Source of the DNA: Nonomuraea endophytica
Lineage (GTDB): Bacteria > Actinomycetota > Actinomycetes > Streptosporangiales > Streptosporangiaceae
Length of the DNA stretch: 64,000 nt
Reading direction: 5' to 3'
NCBI RefSeq assembly: GCF_014203235.1
Contig: NZ_JACHIN010000018.1
Span: forward strand, 1-64,000
The number at the start of each line of letters is the position of its first letter. Position 1 is the first letter of the stretch. Positions 1 through 7,264 of this stretch are shown piece by piece. The notes beneath the pieces are model-generated. The model did not search any database and was not told where the DNA came from. It worked only from the letters and a program-made list of their open reading frames with translations. Both the position numbers and the translations under genes were made by a program.

Positions 1-7
1 ATGAGCA

Positions 8-406
8 CTGTGTTACAAGATCGCGACCCGCGCCAATACACCCGACCCGGTCGTCACGTTCAGTAACAGCTCCCCATTGATCGCGCCAGAGCCCAGTAAC
101 GTGATCGCCGGCACCTGCGCCCGCTACCTGCACCTGAGCCCCGACACCGTCACCCGTCGCCTGCGCACCCTGGTCTGCGCCCGCCTGGTGGAGACCAAAC
201 GGATCCGGCGCGACCTGTACGTGCGCACCCTGAACTTCACCCAGGTCGGCAGCCGCCTGTCGGCCGACCAGCTCGACGGCGCTCTGCCCGAACCCGACCA
301 CCGCGCCACCACCACCGTCGACGGCTCCGGTGCCGCTGAGCAGAGCGGCGAGCACCAGCACGCGGCCGCTCAAACCGCGCCTGCCCCCGCCCGACCCTGT
401 ACCTGA
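8..406 (+). pseudogene. Winged-helix DNA-binding protein remnant
   Basis: An open frame follows the stop at 2-4 and runs to 406 with no ATG/GTG at its upstream end; the first usable start is a TTG at 77. Residues encoded by about 110-235 read like a winged helix-turn-helix (a 'LSPDTVTRRLRTL' recognition-helix segment followed by a basic wing). The C-terminal 40 residues are low-complexity Ala/Pro/Arg/Thr and look out of frame. The left end lies at the window edge, so the 5' part may be off-window or lost. It could be a piece of a replication initiator or transcription factor; I cannot name the family. Confidence 0.35.
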
Positions 407-410
407 TCAG

Positions 411-492
411 CCGCAACGATGAGGACCCACCCGCCGGGCGGATGCTGTCGCCGGTGAGGCATTTCGCGATCCTCCGCAACGATGAGGACCCA
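411..492. repeat. 19-bp direct repeat, two exact copies 63 bp apart
   Basis: A 19-base sequence beginning CCGCAACGATGAGG is present at 411-429 and again at 474-492. A weaker partial copy (CCGCAACCATGGGGA) lies at 498-512. The 63-bp period would fit a CRISPR repeat plus spacer, but two copies with no cas gene nearby do not support an array. It may be a duplication scar or a protein-binding iteron. Confidence 0.5.
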
Positions 493-717
493 TCACCCGC
501 AACCATGGGGAGCCAACGGCCACAAGGATGATGACCAAGACAGCCCTGTATCCCCGAACAAGACACCTCTGAGACAAACACCCCTGTGATCGCGCTGCTA
601 CCTCCCGCCACAGGCGGCCCACCGGAAGGTGAGGAACACGCGGAGTTCTTCATCCGCCACGACAGCTTCTTCGTCTGAAACTCACGGACGCTGTGGAGCG
701 GCTACCCCCGCGAGGAG
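493..717 (+). other. No confident gene; possible coding remnant
   Basis: A frame from 535 to the stop at 676-678 has no start codon but reads like the C-terminal end of a protein (ends with 'AEFFIRHDSFFV'). It probably belongs to the same decayed gene as the upstream winged-helix frame. No promoter or RNA gene is seen. Confidence 0.25.
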
Positions 718-1278
718 ATGACCGTGCGCGTGTGCTGGGCCGCCCTCATGACCGCCGCGATCGGGCTGACGGGGACGACGGTCCCCGCACAGGCCACCAC
801 CGTTGTACGGCAGGCGCTGCCGGATGACGTCAACGGGGACGGCCGGGTTGACGTGATCGCCGGTACGCACCTGTTGAAGGCCAAGGGGAAGAGCGACGCC
901 GGAGGCGTGGTCGTGTACTTCGGCGGCCCGGCGGAGGTGTCCGCCACCACCCGGATCGTCACCCTCGCCAAGCCCGTCACCAGAGAGAACCTGGGACGCA
1001 CGCTCGCCACCGCCGACTTCGACCGCGACGGCTACGCCGACATGCTCGCCTCGGCCCGCCGTAAGCTCGCGCTCTTCCGCGGCTCGAAGACGGGGCTGCG
1101 CGAGGCCAGGGTGATCCCGTGGCCGGTCACCGCGCCCGCGATGGCCGCCGCCGACTTCGACGGTGACGGGGACGTGGCCGTCACTGGGAACAAGCAGGTG
1201 GCCGTCCTGCGCGGCGGCGAGCGCAGCCTGCGGCTGTCCGCATTGGCCAACGGCGCCAGGTCGACGACGACGCGATAG
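718..1278 (+). CDS. Secreted FG-GAP repeat protein, C-terminally truncated
   Basis: An N-terminal signal peptide of about 24 residues ends near 'TVPAQA'. It is followed by FG-GAP/VCBS calcium-binding blades, visible as 'DVNGDGRVDV', 'DFDRDGYADM' and 'DFDGDGDVAV'. Family members usually carry six to seven blades (about 450 residues); here only about three remain, and the last dozen residues (about 1245-1278) are antisense to a SnoaL-like fragment, so the gene was cut by a rearrangement. A GAGGAG at 712-717 abuts the ATG at 718, so the GTG at 724 (6-nt spacing) may be the true start. The product would be exported but is unlikely to fold as a full beta-propeller. Confidence 0.7.
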   Translation: MTVRVCWAALMTAAIGLTGTTVPAQATTVVRQALPDDVNGDGRVDVIAGTHLLKAKGKSDAGGVVVYFGGPAEVSATTRIVTLAKPVTRENLGRTLATADFDRDGYADMLASARRKLALFRGSKTGLREARVIPWPVTAPAMAAADFDGDGDVAVTGNKQVAVLRGGERSLRLSALANGARSTTTR

Positions 1279-1400
1279 TCCGAGATCAGGCCGTCGTCGC
1301 GGGTCCGCCAGATCGACACGGCTACGACGCGGACGTTCTTGCCGTCGAGCCGCCGGTAGATCACCTCGATCTTGGCGATGGTGGCGAAGACATCTCGTGT
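1240..1400 (-). pseudogene. SnoaL-like (NTF2-fold) protein fragment
   Basis: On the minus strand, the frame 'FATIAKIEVIYRRLDGK' through 'DDGLISDYRVVVDLAPL' is the C-terminal half of a SnoaL-like/NTF2-superfamily protein, where the typical pattern is a DG-I-x-x-Y-R-v-y-vD strand near the end. Only about 50 residues remain, with no start. It runs into the broken 3' end of the FG-GAP gene on the other strand, which marks a recombination junction near 1240-1260. Confidence 0.55.
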
Positions 1401-1470
1401 CGGTCAACACCGGCGTTCAACACGAGTGTGCGGTGTCGCGCGTGGGGCTTGTGATTCTACGTTCTAACTT

Positions 1471-1497
1471 ATGACAATGCACCTTGTCGCAAGTCAA
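1471..1497 (-). promoter_or_regulatory. Possible promoter with GACAA dyad, reading toward the SnoaL fragment
   Basis: GACAA at 1473-1477 and TTGTC at 1484-1488 form a 5-6-5 inverted repeat. On the minus strand a TTGACT (1492-1497) precedes it, so the dyad would sit between -35 and -10. This suggests the lost promoter and operator of the SnoaL-like gene. The -10 is weak, so this is a pattern-level call only. Confidence 0.3.
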
Positions 1498-1642
1498 ACT
1501 GATGATCATGGTGCTGGGGGGCGGGGGAGCGAAGCTGCTCTCGGACCGGTGGCGGCAGACGGAGTCGGCTCGATGGCCGGAGGGAAGCTGACGCCGATGA
1601 CGCTCGCACACGGATCGTGTCCGCCCGTGGTGACGCTGGACC

Positions 1643-1905
1643 ATGTCCGCGCTGATGGCCTACCGGCAGGGCGACTTCTCCTGCCTCGTCCTCGTAGACG
1701 GCGAGCTGAAGCTGGCCCAGCCCGCCGGTGTGATCGGCCACGTGGACCGGCTGCTTCTGACCCGCGCCGACCTCGAGGACGCCGGCGTGCACCGGCACCG
1801 CTCCGGCCGTTTGACAACGGCAGTGTCGACCGGGCCCGCGCCGAAATCGCCGCTGTGAACGCGATCCTCGCCGAGATCGGGGAGGAACAGAGCTCATCCG
1901 AGGCC
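1643..1905 (+). pseudogene. Decayed hypothetical gene in two frames
   Basis: The frame from 1643 gives a plausible protein stretch ('YRQGDFSCLVLVDGELKL'), and at about 1800 the coding signal moves to another frame ('DRARAEIAAVNAILAEIGEE') that runs to about 1890. I do not recognise the family. The frame change and the missing right end argue for a pseudogene or a sequencing frameshift. Confidence 0.3.
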
Positions 1906-1965
1906 GCGGTTCCTCCCCGCCGGAGACCGGCCGGCGGACGCGGAACGCGCGGCCGCTGGGCGTGC

Positions 1966-2278
1966 CGTGCTGGCGCTCGATGTGGACGGGGTGCTCAACC
2001 CTGAGCCCGCCGATGGAGCGAGCACGAGCGGCACGGAGACGTATCTTCGGCATGCGTCGAGCGGTACGGGCCCGGACGGCAGGCCAGCGGCCGGGGGGTG
2101 CGGTTCCATCCCGATCATGGGGTGTGGCTGCGTCGCCTGATCGAGGACGGCGTTGAGCTGGCCTGGGCCACCTCGTGGGGCTCGGTAGAAATCTGGACTG
2201 AGGTGGGCAATCCGATCGCGCAGGTGCTGACCACGCACAATGCGCTGACGACGGTTTCGGGAGGGTCGCAGGGGTAGA
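1966..2278 (+). pseudogene. HAD-like hydrolase, frameshifted and deleted
   Basis: The frame at about 1969-2005 encodes 'VLALDVDGVLNPEP', a HAD motif I. The matching downstream part, in another frame from about 2110, reads 'DHGVWLRRLIEDGVELAWAT' followed by 'SWGSVEIW' and ends at 2276-2278. The same order (motif I, then an ELxWATSW segment) is intact in the HAD gene at 17856-18398, so this is a decayed member of the same family. About 30 residues between the two pieces are scrambled. Confidence 0.55.
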
Positions 2279-2473
2279 GCACGGTTCCGCTGCCGTTGTT
2301 GATCGCGTTCACTGCCGCGGGGACGGTGTACCCGCGGTTCTCCCGGCTGATGTCGGGGACGGCAACTCTGGACGCCTCCTGAGTCGGATCGGCGGCGTGG
2401 GTTCCGGCTTGAACAGATCGCTACCGTTCGCCGGCCGCTCAGCGGGCCACCCGCTGGATGGCCCGCGATCGAA

Positions 2474-3223
2474 TCAGGCGACCTTGGATTCGCTCGCCTT
2501 CCACGTGTTGCAGGCGGCGGGCTTGCCGGTCTTGTAGCCCTGCTCGAGCCAGTAGAGACGGTTGGCGGTCTTCCCGCTGTACTTGTTCTTCAGGAAGTCC
2601 TCCCAGAACAACTTGCTCTTGGCGGTGGGCTTCCAGTCCTTCACCACCCTGCCGAGCGCCTTCGCCGATACACCCATGAAGCAGTCCAGTTGCAGGTAGT
2701 AGCGACGGTTCTGCTGGTTCATCTCGGCGTCCGAGGCGTCGTTCTGCATGGCCACCCAGGCTTGACCGATACCGGTCTGGCCGGTCACGACGCCGCTCCA
2801 GGTCTTGGCGATAGAGGTGAACACCTCCGCGTCACTCTTGGCTTTGATCCAGTCTTTGGCCAGCCGTACGTGGACCTCGGTCTCGCAGATCTCGGAGAAG
2901 GAGACGTCGACGTCGAGCCCGGTCGAGCAGGACCGCCTGTCGTCGGACTCCTTGATCGTCACCTTGACCTGCTGGAAGTCCTTGATCGCGGGCTTCCACG
3001 CCTTGTTCAGACAGCCGACCAGGCTGGTGACGTATTTCTTGGTGGAGGAGGCGCTCGTGCCTTTGGCCAGCTTGCAGCCGACGCTGGCCACTTTGGCTTT
3101 GTAGATCTCGTTGCGGGTGAGCTCGGGGGCACCGGTGACCGGGTCGGCGTACGCAACTCCAGAGAAGAGGAGCATCCCAACGACAGCACCAGAAAGGGGG
3201 CGAAGAATCACGATGTGGATCAT
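2474..3223 (-). CDS. Secreted neutral zinc metallopeptidase-like protein lacking the zinc site
   Basis: A 249-residue protein with a signal peptide of about 27 residues ending 'GVAYA-DP'. Its frame matches actinobacterial proteins annotated as neutral zinc metallopeptidases: an N-terminal 'LTRNEIYKAKVAS', a 'LVGCLNKAWKPAI' segment with conserved Cys, and a C-terminal 'CNTWKASESKVA'. In active relatives an HExxH helix and a later Glu bind zinc. Here the helix reads 'AKTWSGVV' (139-146) and the later segment 'RYYLQLDCF' (174-182), so no ligand is left. The ATG at 3223 is chosen because the signal peptide starts there; longer upstream starts run into the IS701 remnant. It is probably an exported pseudoenzyme. 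Confidence 0.65.
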   Translation of the reverse strand: MIHIVILRPLSGAVVGMLLFSGVAYADPVTGAPELTRNEIYKAKVASVGCKLAKGTSASSTKKYVTSLVGCLNKAWKPAIKDFQQVKVTIKESDDRRSCSTGLDVDVSFSEICETEVHVRLAKDWIKAKSDAEVFTSIAKTWSGVVTGQTGIGQAWVAMQNDASDAEMNQQNRRYYLQLDCFMGVSAKALGRVVKDWKPTAKSKLFWEDFLKNKYSGKTANRLYWLEQGYKTGKPAACNTWKASESKVA

Positions 3224-3252
3224 AGGGGTCTTCGGCGCGTCGCCGACACCCG

Positions 3253-3435
3253 TCATGACACGCCTGCAGTGAGCTGTGCGGTCTTCCGTTCCACCGGCGC
3301 GAGCAGCCCCATCACGTACGCCCGCGCCGGACGACGAGGCTCCACCCTCCCGAAACGGCCGGTCATCCGCGCAAACAGCGCGTCCAGCCCCGCCATCCAC
3401 GCCTGCGGATCATCGGCAGTCACCACATCGCGCAC
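3253..3435 (-). pseudogene. IS701-family transposase, N-terminal remnant
   Basis: Sixty residues including 'LDALFARMTGRFGRVEPR' and 'RARAYVMGLLAPVERK' match the conserved N-terminus of IS701-type transposases, which continues 'ERKNGWQLAE'. Here the frame breaks just after ERK and stops. No DDE catalytic region or terminal inverted repeats were found. It sits directly upstream of the metallopeptidase-like gene and may have replaced that gene's promoter region. Confidence 0.6.
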
Positions 3436-4270
3436 TCCACCGACAAGTCACGAAATCAGGTTTAGTACCAGGGCGCTGTGGCTGTGTTCCTCGGCTGCTA
3501 CCTCACCAGCGCGCCTGGGAGTGTCCTGGTTGCATTCTCATCGGGGCTACAGGTCGGGGAAAGAAATAGCGCACAATCCCAGGCGAGGTTCTCCTTTGGA
3601 CGATCTTCGATGGTTGGCGCAATGCGGAGCGTCCGCGTAGGGAAGGTAGGGCGTTGATCTGCACGAACGCGCTGGCTGCGAGGGGCTGTCGGTAACCAGG
3701 TCGCTGTCGCCGCTGCGCGAGCGGAACTGGCAGACTCCACCGAATCTCCGCAGGCAGGACAGCCGCAAGCGAGAAATCGCCCGTCAGGATCGCGGCAAAC
3801 GCGAACCGCCTCATGCGTCGCCGTCGAGATGGATACGCGTGATCTGGTGCACGCGGCGCTGCTGGTGGTCACCGTCGCCGGGATCGTTGGAGCTGATCGG
3901 GATCGGTCACCTCCTGCCTTGGCTGGCCAGGCTCCTCGCACTCGTTCAGAGGCTCTTCCCGCTGCTAGTGGCGGCCTTGGCCTGATGCGGCGGGACCGGC
4001 ATCAGGAACGTCCCCGGTCCGCGGACTCGGTGCTCCGGCGAGCCGCGGCGGCCGGGGGTGCGGCCACGTGCGCCAGTTCAGCAGGGGTGCCGGAGGCGAC
4101 AGGGCTGGTGAGCGCGATGCCATGCGCGCCGGCCAGGCGGCTGCTTCCGCCTCTCCCCGCAATCCTTTGCGAGTTTAATGAAATGAGCAATTGCGAACTT
4201 TTGCAATTCATTGATGACGCGTCAAGATGAGCCAGCTACACGCCTGGCGCACACACGCTCTGCTTGACAG
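3436..4270. other. 835 bp without a confident gene
   Basis: Several overlapping frames exist but none has both a good start and recognisable content. On the plus strand a frame ending near 3984 reads like a hydrophobic helix pair ('LELIGIGHLLPWLARLLALV') and may be the tail of a lost membrane protein. A relatively AT-rich patch lies at about 4160-4225. No RNA gene or repeat is evident. Confidence 0.5.
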
Positions 4271-4921
4271 TCAGCCTCCTTCTGGAGGCGTAATGATCAA
4301 TCGCTCAGCTTGTGCTCGGGTGATCGCCTCGATGAGTGGGCGGATGATGGCCACCATGTCGCGCCGAGCGGCGTCCGGTTCGGCGGCGGCGCCGACGTAG
4401 AGCGCCGCTTCGTCCGCCACGGCCAGCAGAAGGTGCGCGAGGGGCCTGACCGGGAGCGGCAGAACCACGCCGTCGCGCACCCCTATGGCGAGGACTCCCT
4501 CGATCAAGCCCAGCACATTGGCCTGGCAGATGGCGCGCCAACGCACCCAGCCCAGCACCGACGGCCCGTCGAGCAGCACGATCCGCTGCACGTCGGGCCG
4601 TTGGCAGGCCTCGAGCCAGCCTTCGGCGCTGCGCATCATCAACGAAACGAAGTCACCCGCGGCGTCGGCGTCGGCGAACATCTCGGCGGCGAGCTGCTCG
4701 GTGATCTCGCCCTCGACATGCGCGAGCACCGCGGCGAACAGCTCGGTCTTGTCACCGAACTGGTGATAGAGCGCGCCTCGGCTCACGCCCGCCTCGCTGA
4801 CGATCGTCTCCGTCCCGACTCCGGCGAATCCATGCTCGGCGAACAGCCTTCTACCGGCGGCGATCAGGGCGGTCCTGGTCGCGGCCGTGCGGTCTGCTTG
4901 CGTGCGGCGAGAAACTTGCAT
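4271..4921 (-). CDS. TetR/AcrR family transcriptional regulator
   Basis: 216 residues with a classic TetR N-terminal domain: 'ALIAAGRRLFAEHGFAGV' helix, then 'SEAGVSRGALYHQFGDK' as the helix-turn-helix. The C-terminal half is a helical ligand-binding domain of TetR_C type. The ATG at 4921 is chosen because the DNA-binding domain begins just after it; the longer frame would read into the divergent promoter. It is divergent from an alpha/beta hydrolase and an MFS exporter, so it likely represses both when ligand-free. Two ATACAG-containing half-palindromes fill the intergenic region. Confidence 0.9.
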   Translation of the reverse strand: MQVSRRTQADRTAATRTALIAAGRRLFAEHGFAGVGTETIVSEAGVSRGALYHQFGDKTELFAAVLAHVEGEITEQLAAEMFADADAAGDFVSLMMRSAEGWLEACQRPDVQRIVLLDGPSVLGWVRWRAICQANVLGLIEGVLAIGVRDGVVLPLPVRPLAHLLLAVADEAALYVGAAAEPDAARRDMVAIIRPLIEAITRAQAERLIITPPEGG

Positions 4922-4955
4922 ACAGTCTGTTCCTAAGTTTACATACAGGTTGTAT
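4920..4955. promoter_or_regulatory. Probable TetR operator, two ATACAG sites
   Basis: ATACAG occurs at 4920-4925 and again at 4943-4948, 23 bp apart (about two helical turns). Each is part of a small palindrome: ACAG-T-CTGT at 4922-4930 and ATACA-GGT-TGTAT at 4943-4955. The first site touches the regulator's own start codon, consistent with autorepression and control of the divergent hydrolase/MFS genes. Confidence 0.6.
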
Positions 4956-4973
4956 CTATCTGAGGATAGTCCC

Positions 4974-5831
4974 ATGACAACGATCGACCTGCCACAGGGC
5001 ACCGTCAGCTATCGCGTCGCGGGCCCAGAGAACTCGACCGCGCCTCCGGTGGTCTTCGTCCACGCGTTCCTCGTCGACGGCTCGGCCTGGTCCGCCGTCG
5101 CCGACCACCTCGCCGAGCAAGGCATCCGCTCCTACGCACCCGACTGGCCGCTCGGAGCCCATCGCACACCCCTGCGAGCCGACGCCGACCAGTCTCCGCG
5201 CGGCGTCGCCCGGCAGATCCTCGCCTTCCTCGAGGCCCTCGACCTTCGCGACGTCACGCTGGTGGGCAACGACACGGGCGGCGCGCTGAGTCAGTTCCTG
5301 CTCGACATCGACGCCGACCGGATCGGCAGGCTCGTACTCACGAACTGCGACGCCTTCGACACCTTCCCGCCCTTCCCCTACAACATCATCTTCCGCCTCC
5401 TCCGCGGCGAACTCCTGATGCGCCTCAACATGCAGCCCATGCGGCTGCGGGCCTTCCGCCACTCACCCCTCGGGCTCGGTCTGCTCGCCAACGAGCTGGA
5501 TCCAGTCCAAACCAGGGCATGGATCGAGCCGAGCCTACGGAGCAAGGAGATCCGCCGGGACGCGGTGCGATTCCTGCGAGCCATCGATCCGAAAGACCTG
5601 CTCGACGTCTCCACCCGCCTGAAGGACTTCACGGGACCGGTGCGGATCGTGTGGGGCACCGCCGACCGTGCCTTCAAGCCCGCACTCGGCCGGCGTCTGC
5701 AACGCGCGTTTCGCGACGCCTCGTTCGTCGAGATCCCTGGCGTACGGACCTTCGTGCACCTCGACGCCCCAACCGTGCTCGCCGAGCACATCGTCGCCCT
5801 GTCATCGGCCCAACCGGCACAGGACTCATGA
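4974..5831 (+). CDS. Alpha/beta hydrolase with Asp nucleophile (haloalkane dehalogenase/epoxide hydrolase-like)
   Basis: A 285-residue alpha/beta-hydrolase fold enzyme. The nucleophile elbow reads 'GNDTGG' with Asp100 in the nucleophile position, as in haloalkane dehalogenases and epoxide hydrolases rather than the Ser of esterases. An acid residue lies in 'WGTADRAF' and the catalytic His in 'TFVHLDAP' near the C-terminus. The oxyanion segment is 'FVHAF' rather than the usual HG. ATG 4974 is the first start after the operator. With the adjacent MFS pump and the divergent TetR it looks like a small detoxification module; the substrate is unknown. Confidence 0.8.
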   Translation: MTTIDLPQGTVSYRVAGPENSTAPPVVFVHAFLVDGSAWSAVADHLAEQGIRSYAPDWPLGAHRTPLRADADQSPRGVARQILAFLEALDLRDVTLVGNDTGGALSQFLLDIDADRIGRLVLTNCDAFDTFPPFPYNIIFRLLRGELLMRLNMQPMRLRAFRHSPLGLGLLANELDPVQTRAWIEPSLRSKEIRRDAVRFLRAIDPKDLLDVSTRLKDFTGPVRIVWGTADRAFKPALGRRLQRAFRDASFVEIPGVRTFVHLDAPTVLAEHIVALSSAQPAQDS

Positions 5832-5903
5832 CCAGGCCGCTCACTCGCCGTCGAGAGGCGACCGGGCCGTCAGGGCACCTCCAAAGCCGAGAAGAAAGAG
5901 ACC

Positions 5904-7196
5904 ATGTCAGCCTCCGGCGGAACCCCGGGCACCGAACCACGCAAGACAAGCGGGTTACAGCTATTACGCGACAATGCGGGATTTCGCTCGCTGTGGTCGG
6001 CACGAGTCGTCTCGGTAGGCGGTGACGCGCTCAGCCTCGTCGCGCTGATGCTCCACGTCGCCGAGACCACGGGGCAGGCGATCGCGGTGTCACTTCTGCT
6101 GCTCGTCGGCGACTTCGTTCCCTCGCTTCTCAGCCCGATCGCCGGCGCGATCAGCGACCGCTTCGATCTCAAGCGGGTGATGATCGCATGTGAGCTGGCG
6201 CAGGGCATGGTGCTCCTGCTCATCGCCCTGTCGTTGCCGCCGCTTCCCCTGCTGCTGGTGCTGGTCGGGGTACGCGCGATCGCGGGACAGGTGTTCCTGC
6301 CCGCCTCACGCGCGGCGATACCCGGGCTGGTCCGGGACAGGGATCTGGAGACCGCCAACGCCACGCTGGGGTTCGGCACGAACGCGGCCGAGGCTCTCGG
6401 ACCGCTGGCCGCGGCCGCGCTCTTCCCCTTCGTCGGAGTGCGGGGCGTGCTCCTGGTCGACGCCGTCTCCTTCCTGCTCGCCGGTTCGGTACTGCTCACG
6501 CTGCGGTCGCTTCCCCCCGCGCCCTCCCCGGAGGGAACGAAGACCTCGCTCCTGGGGGATGCCAGGTCCGGGCTCGGCTACATCAGGTCAGCCAAGGTGG
6601 TCCGGGTCATCGCCCTGGGTTTCTGCGCCATCGTGGCCTTCAACGGAGTGGACGATGTCGCTCTGGTTCTCCTGGCCACCGAATCCTTCGCGGCCGGCCA
6701 GTCGGCGGTCGGCCTGCTTCTCGGCGCCGTCGGCATCGGCCTGCTCTTCGGATACGCCCTGACGGCCCGTTACAGCACTCGAACATCCCTGGTGACCCTG
6801 CTGCTCGCCGGCTTCGCGGTGAACAGCGCCGGCAACCTCCTCACCGGTCTGGCCTGGGCCGTCGCGGCCGCGTTCATGACCCAGTTCATCCGCGGATTCG
6901 GTATCGCGGCGATGGACGTGGCCACCAACACCATGCTGCAGCGCCTGGTCCCGCAGGGAATGCTCGGCAGAGTCTTCGGCAACCTCTACGGAGCGATCGG
7001 AGTAGCCGCCGCGCTGTCATACATAGCAGGCGGGTTTCTGCTGGACGCCACTTCCGCACCGACAACACTTCTCATCGCGGGTGGCGGTGGCCTGCTGACC
7101 ACCGTTCTCGTCGCTTTCGCGCTGCCAAGAGCGCTGCGCAAGCACACTTCCGACTCCGATCCGGACGACACCGAGACGCGAAGACTCGCGCAGTAG
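5904..7196 (+). CDS. MFS transporter, EntS/MFS_3-like
   Basis: 430 residues with twelve predicted membrane helices. The loop after helix 2 carries 'GAISDRFDLKRVM', a variant of the MFS loop 2-3 motif, and 'LVRDRDLETANA' follows helix 4, as seen in the EntS-like exporters (MFS_3). It lies 72 bp downstream of the hydrolase on the same strand and is probably co-transcribed under TetR control. A role in efflux of the compound sensed by the regulator is inferred. Confidence 0.85.
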   Translation: MSASGGTPGTEPRKTSGLQLLRDNAGFRSLWSARVVSVGGDALSLVALMLHVAETTGQAIAVSLLLLVGDFVPSLLSPIAGAISDRFDLKRVMIACELAQGMVLLLIALSLPPLPLLLVLVGVRAIAGQVFLPASRAAIPGLVRDRDLETANATLGFGTNAAEALGPLAAAALFPFVGVRGVLLVDAVSFLLAGSVLLTLRSLPPAPSPEGTKTSLLGDARSGLGYIRSAKVVRVIALGFCAIVAFNGVDDVALVLLATESFAAGQSAVGLLLGAVGIGLLFGYALTARYSTRTSLVTLLLAGFAVNSAGNLLTGLAWAVAAAFMTQFIRGFGIAAMDVATNTMLQRLVPQGMLGRVFGNLYGAIGVAAALSYIAGGFLLDATSAPTTLLIAGGGGLLTTVLVAFALPRALRKHTSDSDPDDTETRRLAQ

Positions 7197-7264
7197 CGAT
7201 CTGTCGGTGCGCTCCTGACCCCGTACACCCACAGCGGCTCCACTGGGGTCGAAAGGAGGCCGCG

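Noticed and set aside
411..512. CRISPR array
   Set aside because: Only two exact repeats of 19 bp and no cas genes; listed as a plain repeat.
682..1410. Long minus-strand frame opposite the FG-GAP gene
   Set aside because: Arg/Gly-rich composition typical of an antisense reading of a high-GC gene; only the short SnoaL-like part at 1240-1400 in another frame is supported.
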